Positions 8,602-15,708 of a stretch of 33,102 nucleotides of DNA are shown here, piece by piece. Both the position numbers and the translations under genes were made by a program. The DNA is from Candidatus Methylomirabilota bacterium (lineage in GTDB: Bacteria > Methylomirabilota > Methylomirabilia > Methylomirabilales > Methylomirabilaceae): contig JAGWQH010000043.1 in NCBI GenBank assembly GCA_028870115.1, positions 1-33,102 of the forward strand, given 5' to 3'. How positions within the stretch are numbered: position 1 is the first letter of the stretch; each line of letters begins with the position of its first letter. The notes under the pieces are model-generated. The model was not told the origin of the DNA. It saw only the letters and a program-made list of their open reading frames with translations, and did no database searches.

Positions 8602-9624
8602 TCAATACGTGGACGTCTTCCCGGCAGGATCCGTGACGGTCACGGAGCGCATCCAGAGCCGCTGCCGCCACCACTCTTGATGCTCGGCATACCAGCGGAT
8701 AGTCCGCTCGAGGCCGACCTCCACATCGGTCTCCGCCTTCCAGCCCAGGACCTGAGCGGCTTTTGCTGTCGAGCCGAGATGTTGTCTGACCTGGCCCGGC
8801 CGGTCCTGGGCAAAGCACAGGAGGGAGCGAGGCTTTCCCAGCATCTGTAAGATTCGCTCGGCCACGGTCAGAACCGGAGTATCGCTCCCGGTCCCCAGGT
8901 TGATCGTCTCCCCGGCAACAGTCTGCAGATCCGCATGCAGCGCCAGATCCAGGGCGCGGCAGAGATCTTCTACGTACACCCAGTCCCTGGAGAAGCTCCC
9001 ATCCCCATGGATGATTAACGGTTCATCCATGAGGGCGTTCGTGATGAAGCGGGGGATCGCTTTCTCCAGGTGTTGATGAGGCCCGTAGGTATTGAAGGGT
9101 CGCAGGATTACGCAGGGGAGACCGTACGACCTATAGTACGAGTAGACCAATCGGTCGGCGCCGGCCTTGGCGCTGGCATAGGGGGTGGTCGGGTTGAGAG
9201 GATGATCCTCGGTCATGGGGGTAGAGGTCGCCGTCCCATACACCTCGGAGCTCGAGATATGGACAAACCGCTCGATCTGCCGCTTCAGGACCGCGCTCAC
9301 GACGGCCTGGGTACCCAGCACGTCAGTCTCAAAGAAGGTGACGGTATCAGAGAGCGAACGCGGAACATGGGTCTCCGCTGCGAAGTGAACGACAGCATCC
9401 GCCTCGGCCACCAGCTCCTCTACGATAGCCCCATTTCGGATGTTGCCGTAGCAGAACCGAAATCGGGGATGGTTGTGAAAGGCTTCCGGGAAGTTGTCCA
9501 GACTCCCCGCATACGTGAGGGCGTCCAGGACGATCAGGCGATACTCTGGATAGTGCTCCATGAGATGGGCGGCGAACCGGCTCCCGATGAAGCCGGCGCC
9601 TCCCGTGATTAAGATCCTTTTCAC
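8602..9624 (-). CDS. NDP-sugar 4,6-dehydratase (extended SDR; RmlB/LegB-like)
   Basis: The 340-residue enzyme has the NAD-binding GGAGFIG (residues 8-14), LDALTYAGSLDN resembling dTDP-glucose dehydratases, HFAAETHVPRS, SSSEVYG (124-130) and the YxxxK pair Y149/K153. It would convert a nucleotide-hexose to the 4-keto-6-deoxy sugar, the usual substrate of DegT aminotransferases such as the one at 1.3-2.5 kb. RmlB proteins have T-D-E at the active site; here the middle Asp is Ser, as in GDP-mannose and LegB-type UDP-GlcNAc dehydratases, so nucleotide specificity is open. The start is GTG at 9624, supported by AAGGAG 7 nt upstream. It lies 26 nt after the WbqC-like gene. Confidence 0.9.
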   Translation of the reverse strand: MKRILITGGAGFIGSRFAAHLMEHYPEYRLIVLDALTYAGSLDNFPEAFHNHPRFRFCYGNIRNGAIVEELVAEADAVVHFAAETHVPRSLSDTVTFFETDVLGTQAVVSAVLKRQIERFVHISSSEVYGTATSTPMTEDHPLNPTTPYASAKAGADRLVYSYYRSYGLPCVILRPFNTYGPHQHLEKAIPRFITNALMDEPLIIHGDGSFSRDWVYVEDLCRALDLALHADLQTVAGETINLGTGSDTPVLTVAERILQMLGKPRSLLCFAQDRPGQVRQHLGSTAKAAQVLGWKAETDVEVGLERTIRWYAEHQEWWRQRLWMRSVTVTDPAGKTSTY

Positions 9625-9650
9625 AATACAGCTCCTTCCCGTCGCTCCCC

Positions 9651-10382
9651 TCAGGGCAGCGCGACCGCCCTCTGGCCGGTCAAGATGTCGAGACTGTCAG
9701 GCCCATGGTTAAACAGGAGATCGATCACCGAAAGGTACGGAATAAACGAACCATACAACTGATAGTACGAGGGATGCCGGTAATCGTGAAACTCAAGGGT
9801 AATCCCTAACGACTCCAGGCGGGACGGATCGATGTACGACCGACCTACGGCTCCCTCCAAAAAGCGTTGCGCCCCTAATCGCCGGCACAGGAAGGCGACT
9901 CGTCCCGCGGGATCTTTCCCCCCTGGCTGCGCACTACGGTAGTCGCGCTCCAACCCCTCCTGTGACGAGATGAGGATCTTCGTCTCAATCCCCAGGACGC
10001 CGAGCAGATAGAAGATGATCTCAAGATCGAGGTCCGCCAGATATCGCCACGAACGCTCGTACAGCGTCGCAAAGAAGGCCTCATGTGCCTGAAAATAGGG
10101 AGCACGGGCGTAGCACTGGCGGATCTGGTTCCAATGGCCGCGCCCCCAATGGCTCTGGCTGCTGATCTCGACCTCGCGAATGCTCTTACTGCACAACCCG
10201 CGGTTCACCACCGGAACAGTGAGCCAGCCCCATCCATGAGGAGTCTTGATCTTGTTTCGGTTTCGCCAACTGTGCCGGCTATAGGGCAGATCGTCGTACA
10301 GGATGAAGACATCACAGCAGGCTATCTGATCGAAAAAGCCCAACCAAGGCAGATAGCCCGGTTGTACCGCCCCTAGCCTCAT
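9651..10382 (-). CDS. WbqC-like family protein
   Basis: The 243-residue protein matches the WbqC family: it begins MRLGAVQPGYLPWLGFFDQI and continues with FILYDDLPYSRHSWRNRNKI, KTPHGWGWLTVPV and, later, YKQLY-type YYQLYGSFIPYLSVIDLLF plus NHGPDS near the C-terminus. WbqC proteins occur in O-antigen and surface-glycan loci, often beside sugar aminotransferases, but their reaction is not firmly established; a role in acylating an amino sugar has been considered. The ATG at 10382 overlaps the stop of the upstream GT2 gene by 4 nt (ATGA). An open frame continues upstream to 10871 but lies inside the GT2 gene and shows no homology, so it was rejected as the start. Confidence 0.88.
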   Translation of the reverse strand: MRLGAVQPGYLPWLGFFDQIACCDVFILYDDLPYSRHSWRNRNKIKTPHGWGWLTVPVVNRGLCSKSIREVEISSQSHWGRGHWNQIRQCYARAPYFQAHEAFFATLYERSWRYLADLDLEIIFYLLGVLGIETKILISSQEGLERDYRSAQPGGKDPAGRVAFLCRRLGAQRFLEGAVGRSYIDPSRLESLGITLEFHDYRHPSYYQLYGSFIPYLSVIDLLFNHGPDSLDILTGQRAVALP

Positions 10383-11362
10383 CCCAACCCCGCCTTTGCC
10401 CCAGCAGCACCCCCGATTTCCTCCTCGACCACGTAAAAGGGCAACGCTTGAGCGGCGTGATAGCCCCGGACGACGAATTCGCCGAGAAGACCAAGGATCG
10501 TAAACTGAACACCGCCCAGCACGAGGAAAAGAATGGCGACCAGGACGAAAGGGCCGACGACCATTCCGAAGGCGAGCCGACCCAGAAGGGCGCCACAAGC
10601 CACGAGACCACCCACAAGGGCGCCCAGGATACCCGCGCATCCAATGATGCGAAAGGAGCCGGCTGAAACGACGAGCAGAAGCTCGAAGGTCAAGGCGAGC
10701 AGCCGAAAGGGCGTATACTTCGACTGCCCGCGCCGCCGCGCATGGTTGGCAATAGGCACTTCTCCAACCGCATGGGCCGCGGTGACAAGCCGCACCGCCA
10801 AAAATCGCCGCAAGTCCCCGGACCGATTGATCTCCTGGGCCACCCGCCGCGTCATCGCGCGAAACCCACAACCGTGATCGTGGAGGGTCGCGCCCGTGGA
10901 CAAGCTCACCAACTTGTTCATTACGGCGGAACCGATCCGCCGAGCGATTCCTAAGTCCTGCCGATCAGCCCGCCATCCGGTGACCAGATCGCACCCCTCA
11001 CCGATCTTCGAAATGAATCTGGGCACTTCTTCGGGATCGGACTGAAGATCGGCGTCCATCAAAATGACAATGTCGCCGCGACTTCGCTCGATCCCGGCCG
11101 ACAGCGCGGCGTGTTGGCCAAAGTTCCTGACAAACCTCACGGCCCGGACGCGAGGATCGCCGGCAGCCAGTTCGCGAAGTCGCTGAGAGCTCCCGTCCGT
11201 ACACCCATCGTCAACGAAAATGATTTCATAGGAGGATCCCAGCCCGTCCAGCGTCTTGGTGAGCCGCTCGTACAGCTCCGAGAGGTTCGCTTCCTCGTTG
11301 AAGACAGGAACGACGACGGAAAGTGCGATCGCGCTGCCTATGGACTTCGACACCGCGAACAC
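10379..11362 (-). CDS. Polyprenyl-phosphate glycosyltransferase, GT2 family with two C-terminal membrane helices (GtrB/ArnC-like)
   Basis: The 327-residue protein has the DPM1-like GT2 core: LSVVVPVFNEEANL, IIFVDDGCTDGS, VRNFGQHAALSAGI and the metal-binding ILMDADLQSDPEE. These are followed by the HGCGFRAM block and by two hydrophobic hairpin segments at about residues 228-260 and 265-295. Members transfer a sugar from a nucleotide to undecaprenyl phosphate at the membrane, producing the donor for GT-C enzymes. The start is GTG at 11362; a second GTG three codons later is possible. The gene follows a well-formed promoter (11429-11458) and is the first of the minus-strand operon running to the left window edge. 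It overlaps the WbqC-like gene by 4 nt. Confidence 0.9.
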   Translation of the reverse strand: MFAVSKSIGSAIALSVVVPVFNEEANLSELYERLTKTLDGLGSSYEIIFVDDGCTDGSSQRLRELAAGDPRVRAVRFVRNFGQHAALSAGIERSRGDIVILMDADLQSDPEEVPRFISKIGEGCDLVTGWRADRQDLGIARRIGSAVMNKLVSLSTGATLHDHGCGFRAMTRRVAQEINRSGDLRRFLAVRLVTAAHAVGEVPIANHARRRGQSKYTPFRLLALTFELLLVVSAGSFRIIGCAGILGALVGGLVACGALLGRLAFGMVVGPFVLVAILFLVLGGVQFTILGLLGEFVVRGYHAAQALPFYVVEEEIGGAAGAKAGLG

Positions 11363-11428
11363 TTTTTGCCCTTGACCCCCATTGCGCGTGTGTGAATCGG
11401 ACCGAACCGGCCAACAATACCGGGTTTC

Positions 11429-11458
11429 ACTATATCAGGCTTGAAGAAAAGCGGTCAA
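11429..11458 (-). promoter_or_regulatory. Candidate sigma70-type promoter for the 11.4 kb glycan operon
   Basis: On the minus strand TTGACC (11458-11453) and TATAGT (11434-11429) are separated by 18 bp. The predicted start site near 11422 gives a leader of about 60 nt before the GTG at 11362. It lies just downstream of the FG-GAP gene, so the operon can be transcribed independently of it. Confidence 0.6.
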
Positions 11459-11473
11459 GGGCGAAAGCTGGTA

Positions 11474-12628
11474 TCAACGTCGAACGGCGCCGGCGGTCCG
11501 CCAGACCTGCACTCCGCCCTGGTAGGCGGCGATCCCGAGGTCGCGGAGGCCGTCGCCGTCCCGATCGCCGACAACGATGGTCTCCGGTCGCCCGACTTTG
11601 GCCGGGAGACCCACCACCTGCACCTCCGTGAAGTCTCCCTTTCCATCCCCGAAGAAGACCTGAATCCGGCCATCATAGCTCCCGGCAATGAGATCCAAGC
11701 GTCCATCACCGTTGAAATCGGCAAGCGCCACGTCCAGGTATAACCCGGAGCGGGGTAGACCTTTTGTCGCCAAGGGCCGCCAGCTTCCCTTCCCGTCGCC
11801 GAGGAAGACATGAATCCCCTCTGGGTCCAAGCAGCCGACAACGAGATCCGGGTAGCCGTCTTGGTCCAGATCGGCCACGGCGATGCCCCAGCAGTTGGCC
11901 CGGGGGAGGCCCTCGGCCGCCTTCCTCCAATGCCCCTTCCCATCCCCCAGCCACACTCCCAGCTCATACGAGACAGTTCCAACGAGATCGAGATGGCCGT
12001 CTTTGTTCACATCGACAAACGTGAGTTTGTGGCCACCTTCCCGGGTAGGAAGCCCCTGGGAGGTCTCGACCCACCCCCCCTTACCGTCCTGCAGGAAGAC
12101 TCGAATCCCGCCTGAAAGATGGCCGATGATGGCCAAGTCCGGCCGGCCATCGTGGTTAACGTCGCCTATCGCCACGTCCTCACCCTCAAAGGGAAGCTGC
12201 GCGGCAAGCCTCCAGTTCCCTTTCCCGTCGCCCAGGAAGACCTCCCCGCCAGAGGTGACAAGGTCCAGCCGGCCATCGCCGTTGATATCGGCAAACCTAA
12301 CCCCCCACCGGCCGCTGAAATGGCGAAGCAGCCCGGTCGAAGCCTCCCGCCAGCTTTCCCCTTCACGCAGGAAGACATGCGCCCCGTCCCCCTTTCGCGC
12401 GACCGCCGCCAGATCGGGCCTGCCGTCGCCATTCACATCGCCGAAGGCGAGCCCCGTCCAGCCGCCCTCAGAGCCCTGAGGTTCCGAGTCGGGAAGCCCC
12501 GACGATGCCTTAATAAACCGGAGAGAAGGGATCTCTTCCGCATGAAGCGGCAACGCAAAAAGCACAAGACTCACCAGTGCGCAGCCGATCCGCCACCTTA
12601 TTGTTGCAGCTCGCTTCATCATCGTCAT
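11474..12628 (-). CDS. Secreted FG-GAP/VCBS repeat protein (seven-bladed propeller)
   Basis: The 384-residue protein has a Sec signal peptide: a basic start, hydrophobic core CALVSLVLFAL and likely cleavage after PLHA (residue 30). It is followed by seven calcium-binding sites of the form D-x-N/D-x-D-G-x-x-D-L, near residues 64, 114, 156, 206, 253, 304 and 355. The regular spacing of about 50 residues and the count of seven predict one closed integrin-type beta-propeller with no other domain. The proteins bind ligands or partners rather than catalyse. Starts at 12628, 12622 or 12619 are all possible, and none has a convincing ribosome site. It is divergent from the Asp-box propeller gene at 12.9 kb, with repeats between them. 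Confidence 0.9.
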   Translation of the reverse strand: MTMMKRAATIRWRIGCALVSLVLFALPLHAEEIPSLRFIKASSGLPDSEPQGSEGGWTGLAFGDVNGDGRPDLAAVARKGDGAHVFLREGESWREASTGLLRHFSGRWGVRFADINGDGRLDLVTSGGEVFLGDGKGNWRLAAQLPFEGEDVAIGDVNHDGRPDLAIIGHLSGGIRVFLQDGKGGWVETSQGLPTREGGHKLTFVDVNKDGHLDLVGTVSYELGVWLGDGKGHWRKAAEGLPRANCWGIAVADLDQDGYPDLVVGCLDPEGIHVFLGDGKGSWRPLATKGLPRSGLYLDVALADFNGDGRLDLIAGSYDGRIQVFFGDGKGDFTEVQVVGLPAKVGRPETIVVGDRDGDGLRDLGIAAYQGGVQVWRTAGAVRR

Positions 12629-12927
12629 CGGCTTGACGGGAAGAATCGGGTATGGTAGGGTGCCGTCATCACGAACACCCGCGATGCGCCTGTTCTGTAA
12701 ACCTTCATATACCCTTCGACAGGCTCAGGGTGAACGGTATATCTATTGCGAACACTGACTTTTTCCGTTCGTGCTGAGCCTGTCGAAGCACGAGCAGAAG
12801 CTTGCAGGACAGGCGCCGAGCTGGCTACGCTGATCGAAGGCATTCGCCAGCGTTTGAACGACATACACCAGCAACTCACGACTTGCCCACCGGTAGGCCA
12901 ACAAGAACCCACGAGAAGGAGGAGATC
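12629..12927. other. Intergenic region between divergent propeller genes
   Basis: These 299 bases hold the inverted dispersed repeat at 12713-12789 and no gene. I find no pair of hexamers good enough to call a promoter for either flanking gene. The last 15 bases carry the ribosome site AAGGAGGAG for the gene at 12928. Confidence 0.5.
12713..12789. repeat. Dispersed inverted repeat (CTGAGCCTGTCGAAGG type)
   Basis: The left arm at 12713-12737 (25 nt, starting CCTTCGACAGGCTCAGG) is nearly the reverse complement of the right arm at 12765-12789 (ending GAGCCTGTCGAAGC), with a 27-nt loop. Four of 25 positions differ. Related sequences occur at 14.4 kb and 19.5-19.7 kb. This is a known kind of intergenic dispersed palindrome in many GC-rich bacteria; it codes for the VRPELVEG-like peptide when read through. 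Confidence 0.85.
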
Positions 12928-14262
12928 ATGAGACACCGTCTGCTCGGATTGGCTTGCATCCTGATCCTCATCGCCGGATCCGGCTTCACGTTTCAGCGCC
13001 CCCGCCCGGAGGACTCTTCGATCCAGGCGAGGGATCCGGTCATGGCAGCCGATCCAAACGGCCCCCTCTACCTCGCCTGGGTAGAGACGAGAGAAAAGAG
13101 CCAAGTCCTTATGTTCACCCGCTCGACCGACGAAGGGAAGACCTGGGAGCCGGATCGCCGGCTCGATCTGGGGGTCCCGGAAGGGGCCCAGGCGTCAGGT
13201 CCACAGCTTGCCGCCGACGGCAAAGGGCATCTTTTGCTCGTGTGGCGGAACCGGGTGAAGGGGGAACTGAAGGCCGTCCTCGTCGTCACCTCACCAGACT
13301 TCGGGAAGAGCTGGTCGGAACCGAAGCCGCTCAACACGGGTGACGGGTACCAGCCCCAACTCCGCCTCGACGACAAGGGACAGGCTGTCGTCGTCTGGTA
13401 CGAGCACGAGCGCGGGCTCTCAGTCCGGCAGATTAAAGGGACCCGCGTCCTCGTCGTCACCTCACCAGACTTCGGGAAGAGCTGGTCCGCCCCGGTTGCG
13501 CTGGACGACGGCTCAGGAATGGCCACCATGCCTCAGCTCGCTACCGCCGGTCCCGGCCGGCTCGTCGTCGCCTGGCAGGAGGTCAAGGAGAGGCGGACTC
13601 CCCTCTTCGTCGCAACGACCGCCGACGGCGGAAAGAACTGGCAGACCACAAAGCTCGACCGACCCGGAATAGTCGCCGGAGCCCCGACGCTGGCCGCCGA
13701 CCAGAAGGGCCACATTATGATCAGTTGGGCGGAGACCGTCGAACTCCCAGACATTTTCACCGTTGTCTCGTCCGATTTCGGGAAGAGCTGGTCGAAGGAG
13801 ATTCGACCACGAACGACAACGCCGGGCGAGACACCGGCTATAAATCCCCAACTGGCCCTCTCATCGACGGGAAAGGCGGCGCTGGTCTGGGAGGACCAGC
13901 GGGCCGGGGCTTCAGACATCTACCTCACCGTGTCGTCCGATTTCGGGAAGAGCTGGTCGAAGGAGATTCGACTCGACACCGGAGAGCCGGGCGGCACCCC
14001 ATCCAGGTCCCCCCATCTGGTCCTCGACCCCACCGGCCGGATCGCCGCCGTCTGGGAAGAAAAGGCGGGTGGAGCGTCCCGACTCCAGGCATCTGTCTCC
14101 CCTGATTTCGCAAAGAGCTGGCAGCCCCAGCCCATTCCGGAACCGGCAGCCGTCTCTGCCACACGGCCTCACCTCCTGCTCGCTAAAGGCCGGACCTTCC
14201 TCGTTACCGAGATCAGCCAACCGGGAAAGCAGAGGATCGTGGCGACCCTTCTTGCTCCCTAG
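12928..14262 (+). CDS. Secreted Asp-box (BNR/sialidase-like) propeller protein
   Basis: The 444-residue protein begins MRHRLLGLACILILIAGSGF, a signal peptide with cleavage probably near residue 20-24. Seven Asp boxes (S/T-x-D-x-G-x-x-W) start at residues 66, 122, 179, 231, 281, 336 and 391, spaced about 50-57 residues apart, again suggesting a propeller. True sialidases also carry an Arg triad and a Tyr/Glu pair that I cannot assign here, so binding or an unknown hydrolase is as likely as sialidase activity. The start is set by the strong AAGGAGGAG site 4-12 nt before the ATG; an open frame reaching 12802 runs through repeat sequence. Several boxes are duplicated almost exactly at DNA level. 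Confidence 0.88.
   Translation: MRHRLLGLACILILIAGSGFTFQRPRPEDSSIQARDPVMAADPNGPLYLAWVETREKSQVLMFTRSTDEGKTWEPDRRLDLGVPEGAQASGPQLAADGKGHLLLVWRNRVKGELKAVLVVTSPDFGKSWSEPKPLNTGDGYQPQLRLDDKGQAVVVWYEHERGLSVRQIKGTRVLVVTSPDFGKSWSAPVALDDGSGMATMPQLATAGPGRLVVAWQEVKERRTPLFVATTADGGKNWQTTKLDRPGIVAGAPTLAADQKGHIMISWAETVELPDIFTVVSSDFGKSWSKEIRPRTTTPGETPAINPQLALSSTGKAALVWEDQRAGASDIYLTVSSDFGKSWSKEIRLDTGEPGGTPSRSPHLVLDPTGRIAAVWEEKAGGASRLQASVSPDFAKSWQPQPIPEPAAVSATRPHLLLAKGRTFLVTEISQPGKQRIVATLLAP
13276..13487 (+). repeat. Exact 41-nt duplicate within the Asp-box gene
   Basis: Positions 13276-13316 and 13447-13487 are identical over 41 nt and encode VLVVTSPDFGKSW. The units are 171 bp (57 codons) apart, one propeller blade. 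Confidence 0.9.
13768..13972 (+). repeat. Exact 40-nt duplicate within the Asp-box gene
   Basis: Positions 13768-13807 and 13933-13972 are identical over 40 nt and encode SSDFGKSWSKEIR. The units are 165 bp (55 codons) apart, one propeller blade, indicating recent duplication or conversion. Confidence 0.9.
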
Positions 14263-14293
14263 TGTCTCATTGCGAAAGTCCGTGCGCATTGAT

Positions 14294-14362
14294 CGTCATA
14301 CCCGCGAAAGCGGGTATCCAGGAAAATCAATTGATTCCCGCTTAAGACCTGCGGGAATGACG
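14294..14362. repeat. Paired hairpin repeat, CCCGCGAAAGCGGG type
   Basis: TACCCGCGAAAGCGGGTA at 14299-14316 folds into a perfect stem with a GAAA tetraloop. A second arm at 14333-14362 contains TTCCCGC and GCGGGAA around a 9-nt spacer and is partly complementary to the first. Sequences of this kind are scattered between genes in many proteobacterial genomes. Here the second hairpin has lost part of its stem, so this looks like a decayed copy. Confidence 0.8.
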
Positions 14363-14390
14363 TAACGTGTATTATTGCAATCAAGCGCTA

Positions 14391-14485
14391 GTGTAGTGTA
14401 TCCGACGCTTCTTGACATATTCCGTTCGCCCTGAGCCTGTCGAAGGACGGAGTCGTTGAAGGCGTCCTTCGGCTTCGCTCAGGAC
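14391..14485. repeat. Dispersed inverted repeat (CTGAGCCTGTCGAAGG type), long form
   Basis: CCGTTCGCCCTGAGCCTGTC followed by GAAGGAC (14422-14448) pairs imperfectly with 14464-14485. The flank at 14391-14421, GTGTAGTGTATCC with a nearby CTTGACATATT, recurs at 19491-19530, so the repeat unit is longer than its palindrome. Confidence 0.85.
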
Positions 14486-14592
14486 AAGCTTGCCGCTCTC
14501 CGAATCAGCGCTTTTCCCTTCCCTTTTCGACTCCAGCCTTGCTGAATATAGACCCACAAGCTGATGTACCCCTGATCTCAGACACCAAAAGA

Positions 14593-14630
14593 AAAGCCGA
14601 GGGAGGGGATATTGCCCCTCCCTCGGCTTT
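14593..14630 (-). terminator. Rho-independent terminator of the secreted-protein gene
   Basis: A perfect 16-bp stem (14593-14608 with 14615-14630) closes a 6-nt loop. On the minus strand the hairpin follows the stop at 14650 by 19 nt and is followed by a T-rich TTTTCTTTT run. On the plus strand the downstream run is only GCCTT, so it is stronger for the minus-strand gene but may also stop the convergent propeller transcript. Confidence 0.9.
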
Positions 14631-14649
14631 GCCTTGCCACAACAAGCGC

Positions 14650-15543
14650 TTACCGTGTGCGGTCGCCGTAACTGCTGAACATGTAACCGCTGAACACGAA
14701 GTTGGTCCCCTTGATCTGCGTCTTCATGAAGGCAATGAAATCCTCGTCATCGCCTCCCGTATAGATTGACGTGACCACGATCCGACCATCTCGTCCATTC
14801 ACCTGGGTAGTGTAGGCTTCGAGAAGGGCACGGGTCACGCACGTGCAGGGCACGGGTACCGTGATAATCAGGTTCTCGTCAGCGTCGAAAACGAAGAGGT
14901 CCACCCCTGCCGAGAACTTGGTGGGATCGTTGACCGGGGAGTCTGCCAAAGCAATAAGGTCGTCACCCAGTCGGTTCTGTGTCTCTGTGGCGGACTTTTT
15001 CTTCGGGCAGAACAGATACAGCTCGTTGTCAACACCGTTCGCATCGAAGTAAGCCCCAGTCCAGGTGTCTGCAAAGACGTTCCATATCCCGGCACCGTCT
15101 TGCTGGTTGATGTGGTGGAACCGGGTGAGCGTTCCCGCCACTAGGTCGATCACGATCGTCTCAGCGGACAGCCCAGGGGTGGCGGCGCCAGCGTTCGCAT
15201 TGATAAGGATGCCTCCCTCACCGGTGGCGGGCTCCAATACTTTATTCACGCTAAAAAAGTCCACATCAGCCGTCGTGAGTGGCGGGTGAAGGTCCCTGAT
15301 GAATTTACAGTCTTGATCGTAGAACCGGATGTTGGGCACCGCCCCGGGGCCAAACGGGTTCTCAACGACCAACAGTGTGATGGTATTTGCATCGGCCCGG
15401 TAGTAAGGAACGTAGAGCTTGGAATCGAGGTCAAACACATCCCACGGGGCAGCCGCTGCCGACCGTACGCCCAAGGCGCCGAACCCCACAAGCAGGGCCA
15501 GCGAGAGAACAACTCCGAACTTCCATTTCATCGTCTTCTTCAC
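14650..15543 (-). CDS. Secreted protein of unknown function
   Basis: This 297-residue protein is not recognised. It has a clear Sec signal peptide (MKKTMKWKFGVVLSLALLVG, with cleavage probably near SAAAA, residues 29-33). The mature part is acidic and beta-rich, with segments such as KLYVPYYRAD, ITLLVVENPFG, NIRFYDQDCKFIRD and LFVFDADENLIITVPVPC. It has four Cys, including a CTC pair. There is no membrane anchor, PEP-CTERM or LPXTG tail. The GTG at 15543 was chosen because AAGGAG stands 6 nt before it; an ATG four codons later lacks that. The gene stands alone, with its own promoter (15671-15700), a leader of about 120 nt and a strong terminator, a layout expected of an abundant exported protein. 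Confidence 0.82.
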   Translation of the reverse strand: MKKTMKWKFGVVLSLALLVGFGALGVRSAAAAPWDVFDLDSKLYVPYYRADANTITLLVVENPFGPGAVPNIRFYDQDCKFIRDLHPPLTTADVDFFSVNKVLEPATGEGGILINANAGAATPGLSAETIVIDLVAGTLTRFHHINQQDGAGIWNVFADTWTGAYFDANGVDNELYLFCPKKKSATETQNRLGDDLIALADSPVNDPTKFSAGVDLFVFDADENLIITVPVPCTCVTRALLEAYTTQVNGRDGRIVVTSIYTGGDDEDFIAFMKTQIKGTNFVFSGYMFSSYGDRTR

Positions 15544-15616
15544 TGTTATCTCCTTCTTCAGAGGGTGATAGGCGACTCATCCTGATATTCCGGCTTTCTC
15601 TCTCCCCAGCTCTCCA

Positions 15617-15646
15617 GGTACGACTCTTCTGTAAGCCACCTCCTTT
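15617..15646 (-). promoter_or_regulatory. Conserved-looking leader element with GGAGGTGG
   Basis: On the minus strand AAAGGAGGTGG begins at 15646 and is followed by CAGA and CGTACC. A similar order of blocks occurs in the leader at 31515-31544. No start codon lies at normal spacing after the GGAGG; the true start is about 95 nt further on. Function unknown. Confidence 0.35.
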
Positions 15647-15670
15647 CTCGATCGTGATTGATTAGCGCTT

Positions 15671-15700
15671 TTTGTACTCTACCGCTCCTACCTTTGTCAA
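15671..15700 (-). promoter_or_regulatory. Candidate promoter of the secreted-protein gene
   Basis: On the minus strand TTGACA (15700-15695) and TACAAA (15676-15671) are separated by 18 bp. The predicted start near 15664 gives a leader of about 120 nt ahead of the GTG at 15543. Confidence 0.6.
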
Positions 15701-15708
15701 GGGAAAAA

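Larger units (their letters stand above)
14263..14649. other. Gene-free region with two repeat families and a terminator
   Basis: These 387 bases between convergent genes hold a hairpin repeat (14294-14362), a dispersed inverted repeat (14391-14485) and a strong terminator hairpin (14593-14630). No credible gene is present. Confidence 0.7.

Noticed and set aside
10383-10871. N-terminal extension of the WbqC-like protein by 163 codons
   Set aside because: It overlaps the GT2 gene in another frame, is Arg/Ser/Gly-rich noise, and WbqC proteins begin at MRLGAVQPGYLPW.
12928-14262. Calling the Asp-box protein a true sialidase
   Set aside because: Asp boxes alone do not define the activity; the Arg triad and nucleophile Tyr cannot be assigned.
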